A DNA stretch of 17,644 nucleotides from Rikenellaceae bacterium (GTDB taxonomy: Bacteria; Bacteroidota; Bacteroidia; Bacteroidales; Rikenellaceae). The DNA is taken from the NCBI GenBank assembly GCA_020859875.1, contig JAJBVJ010000229.1, positions 1-17,644 on the forward strand, written 5' to 3'. This document shows positions 15,595 through 17,644 of this stretch, piece after piece. The notes under the pieces were generated by a model. It was not told where the DNA came from, ran no database searches, and worked only from the letters and a program-made list of their open reading frames with translations. Numbering within the stretch: the stretch's first letter is position 1; each line of letters begins with the position of its first letter. Both the position numbers and the translations under genes were made by a program.

Positions 15595-17232
15595 TTACCT
15601 TGCGTCCCACCAAAGCTTTGTTCCCGGATTGTCATTGGCCGAATTTCCGCCGAAATGATCCTGAATAGCTTTGTTATAGATCGTACTGTTATTCTGTTTT
15701 TCGCTTTCTGGTAATGGTACTCGTTTAACATATCCGTCAGGCACTTGGGCAACATTCTCGTTATTGGCCGTCGGAAATACCTTGGGGTAGCCCGTGCGTC
15801 GGTACTCGCTCCAGGCCTCCTGTCCGTTGGGGTACATGGCGATCCATTTCTGGGTTATGATCCGCTCGAGCTTCAATTCGCTGCTTGCGCTTTCCACCCA
15901 TTGGATAGTGATGGTACTAGGTGCCGGCCGGTTATTGACGGATGCCACCGGATCTACGAACTGAACCGGTACGGAGGTAGAATTCTGAATATAGGTATTC
16001 GCGTCTCCCGAACTTACTCCCCATTGCGACATCGACCTCTCGATACCGTTCCGGTAGAGGCTCTCGGCACTTCCTCCCATATCCCAGCCTTCGACCGCTC
16101 CTTCAGCCCGAAGGAAATAGATCTCGGCGGCGGTCATAAAGGGAAGCGGCTCACCTTCGTCCAAGGTCGGGGTGGAACATATGGAGTAGCCGGATGCTCC
16201 GCTGTAACCGTAACGGGCACCTTTATATTGCCCATTGTATGTACCCGTGGCATTGACGACCGTAAAATATTTTTCACGGCGCGGATCATTATAGCCGTTC
16301 ATGTAGGAATCCATCGTGGCCCCCATCTTCGTTTCCCCGTAACCACTCCAAAGCATTGTTAACGGGTTCACATACGAATAGGAAGCGCCAGAAGGCATAA
16401 TAAGCACATTGTCCGAATTATCGGATATTACCCCTACGGTATGTGTTACGGCTTCCACGGCATATTGTTGCGCCATGGCCGGCTCCACATATTTGATTCT
16501 CATGGCGAGCCTCAGCTTGAGCGAGTTGCCGAACTTGATCCATTTCTGGATATCGCTGGCAAAAAGCTGGTCATATTTGACGATCGGCCGGGCCCCGGGG
16601 CTGGCCGTATAATATGCGGTGAGAATACCGATGGCATGATCCAGTTCCTTGAAGAACTCTTTATAGATCGTTTCCTGAGAATCGTACTCCGTGTAGAGGG
16701 TCTGACCGTACTGGGTATAGGGGAGCGGGCCGTACATATCGGTCGCACGGTGCATCCCGGCCACCTTCAGTATCTCGCCGGCGGCAAAAACTACGGATGA
16801 GGAATCCACTTTTTGCCGCACCACATTCCATGAGTTCATAATGCCCGGTACGGGATATTTCGGGTTTTCGATCGCGCCGTATACCACATTGAAACCCTCG
16901 TTATGCCATGGGTTAGCCGTGCCGAATACGTATGTCGTGGAGTTGTTGCCGTCCCAGTAATTAGCCTCTCCGTGGTAACCGCCGTAGATATTACCGTGAA
17001 GCTCGTCCATGCGCTGGTAGGCATTGTCGTCCTCAGCGAAGAGGGTCTGCTGCATGGATTGGAGGTAGCCGCCCCACATGTTGTCCTTCTCGAGATCTTC
17101 GGTGGGCACCTTGTCCGGATCGGTATTGATATCTTCGAATCCCCATGTGCATGAAGCCGTCAGAGAAAGCGAAGCCACACACACCACTGCAAGCAGACTG
17201 CGTATGTCGATTATTTTAAGTGATTGTTTCAT
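15595..17232 (-). CDS. SusD/RagB-family outer-membrane lipoprotein (SusD-like_2 type)
   Basis: The 545-residue protein has a lipoprotein signal (lipobox LTASC, Cys28) followed by FEDINTDPDKV, the start signature of the SusD-like_2 group (Pfam PF12771 from memory). Helical TPR-like segments follow, including PLPYTQYGQTLYTEYDSQE and FGNSLKLRLAMRI, and near the C-terminus QKWIAMYPNGQEAWSEYRRT and RVPLPESEKQNN. Family members cap the SusC porin and hold glycan until import. The length is usual. The stop of the SusC gene is 18 bases upstream, the standard tight susCD pair. Confidence 0.95.
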   Translation of the reverse strand: MKQSLKIIDIRSLLAVVCVASLSLTASCTWGFEDINTDPDKVPTEDLEKDNMWGGYLQSMQQTLFAEDDNAYQRMDELHGNIYGGYHGEANYWDGNNSTTYVFGTANPWHNEGFNVVYGAIENPKYPVPGIMNSWNVVRQKVDSSSVVFAAGEILKVAGMHRATDMYGPLPYTQYGQTLYTEYDSQETIYKEFFKELDHAIGILTAYYTASPGARPIVKYDQLFASDIQKWIKFGNSLKLRLAMRIKYVEPAMAQQYAVEAVTHTVGVISDNSDNVLIMPSGASYSYVNPLTMLWSGYGETKMGATMDSYMNGYNDPRREKYFTVVNATGTYNGQYKGARYGYSGASGYSICSTPTLDEGEPLPFMTAAEIYFLRAEGAVEGWDMGGSAESLYRNGIERSMSQWGVSSGDANTYIQNSTSVPVQFVDPVASVNNRPAPSTITIQWVESASSELKLERIITQKWIAMYPNGQEAWSEYRRTGYPKVFPTANNENVAQVPDGYVKRVPLPESEKQNNSTIYNKAIQDHFGGNSANDNPGTKLWWDAR

Positions 17233-17250
17233 TGTAAAGGTTATTTCAGG

Positions 17251-17644
17251 TTAGAAAGAAATATTCACTCCGAAACCGAGACTTCTCTGGCTCGGGGGCA
17301 TGAAATAGTCGTAGCCCTGGTGATAGGTTCCTGTGTTGGAGGTAAGTTCCGGGTCGTGAGGTGATTTACAGTAGAACATAAAGAGATTCCGTGCCACAAA
17401 AGATACATTGATGCCTATTTTATCCCTGAACCATTTGTCTGGCAGCGCATAGCCGAGAGAGAGCTCCCTCAGCCTTACATTTGTCGCACTGTAGGTGTAT
17501 TCCGACAGCGCGGCACCGGTTTTACCGGCCGCAGCCGTAGTATAATAACTTTGTGCATCCATAAGTCCGAAATTGATAGGCGCTCCCCCGTTATCCCGGG
17601 CGACGGCGCTGGCACGCGAAACTCCGTACTGATCCATAAGTGCC
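17251..17644 (-). CDS. SusC/RagA-family TonB-dependent transporter, C-terminal fragment (continues off the right edge)
   Basis: The last 130 or so residues are visible. The frame continues upstream past Met (17637) to the edge, so that Met is internal. RLRELSLGYALPDKWF, INVSFVARNLFMFY and SPHDPELTSNTG are conserved SusC C-terminal strands and loops, and the protein ends in Phe (GFGVNISF), the outer-membrane barrel assembly signal. Full-length proteins are about 1000 residues. With SusD it imports oligosaccharide across the outer membrane using TonB energy. The operon promoter and any sensor lie outside the window. Confidence 0.95.
   Translation of the reverse strand, partial: ALMDQYGVSRASAVARDNGGAPINFGLMDAQSYYTTAAAGKTGAALSEYTYSATNVRLRELSLGYALPDKWFRDKIGINVSFVARNLFMFYCKSPHDPELTSNTGTYHQGYDYFMPPSQRSLGFGVNISF

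Noticed and set aside
1..17644. CRISPR arrays, insertion sequences, rRNA genes, tmRNA, RNase P RNA
   Set aside because: I saw no regularly spaced repeats, no transposase motifs and none of the conserved sequence blocks of these RNAs.

Overview
The window reads as a chromosomal segment of a Bacteroidales bacterium, probably of the Rikenellaceae/Alistipes kind. This is inferred from SusC/SusD-type glycan-uptake genes, many lipoproteins with short signal peptides, several promoter elements matching the Bacteroidetes -7 consensus TAnnTTTG, and a general lack of strong Shine-Dalgarno sequences. No species can be named from sequence reading alone.

Layout. (a) 1-1377: the 5' part of dprA on the minus strand (its 3' end is off the left edge), a tRNA-Cys(GCA) on the plus strand with its own promoter and terminator, then about 270 bases without a convincing gene. 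(b) 1378-2484: an exported Gfo/Idh/MocA-type oxidoreductase on the minus strand. (c) 2548-6199: an accessory island. It holds a beta-class DNA methyltransferase (+), a convergent endonuclease resembling the MamI family (-), a LexA/CI-type S24 repressor just upstream of the endonuclease on the same strand, and a DUF3164 protein (+), a family typical of Mu-like phages. The repressor promoter overlaps palindromes and is flanked by a near-perfect direct repeat, as expected of an autoregulated switch. (d) 6316-7179: rluF. (e) 7384-7644: a structured RNA candidate on the minus strand, with a perfect -7 element and GNRA-capped hairpins; it is laid out as a long rod, like 6S RNA. (f) 7742-10059: a small XRE regulator followed by a resB-ccsA pair for System II cytochrome c maturation, overlapping at ATGA. 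(g) 10108-17644: the downstream end of a polysaccharide-utilisation locus on the minus strand. In transcription order it has SusC (partial), SusD, a GH18 endoglycosidase, a DUF1735/LamG lipoprotein, an unrecognised beta-rich lipoprotein, and a GH20-like lipoprotein. A 12-bp hairpin lies before the last gene and a strong terminator after it.

How the parts work together. The sugar locus resembles Bacteroides loci for host N-glycans: surface lipoproteins bind glycoprotein, the GH18 protein would cut within the chitobiose core, and SusCD imports the product. The last gene is unusual: its GH20 fold markers are present but the catalytic Asp-Glu pair reads Gly-Lys. In the island, repressor and nuclease look co-transcribed while the methyltransferase has a separate, near-leaderless promoter, an arrangement that could tie nuclease expression to the repressor state.

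The points most worth checking are the degenerate GH20 protein, the S24 repressor-endonuclease pairing beside a lone Mu-type gene, and the structured RNA next to rluF.
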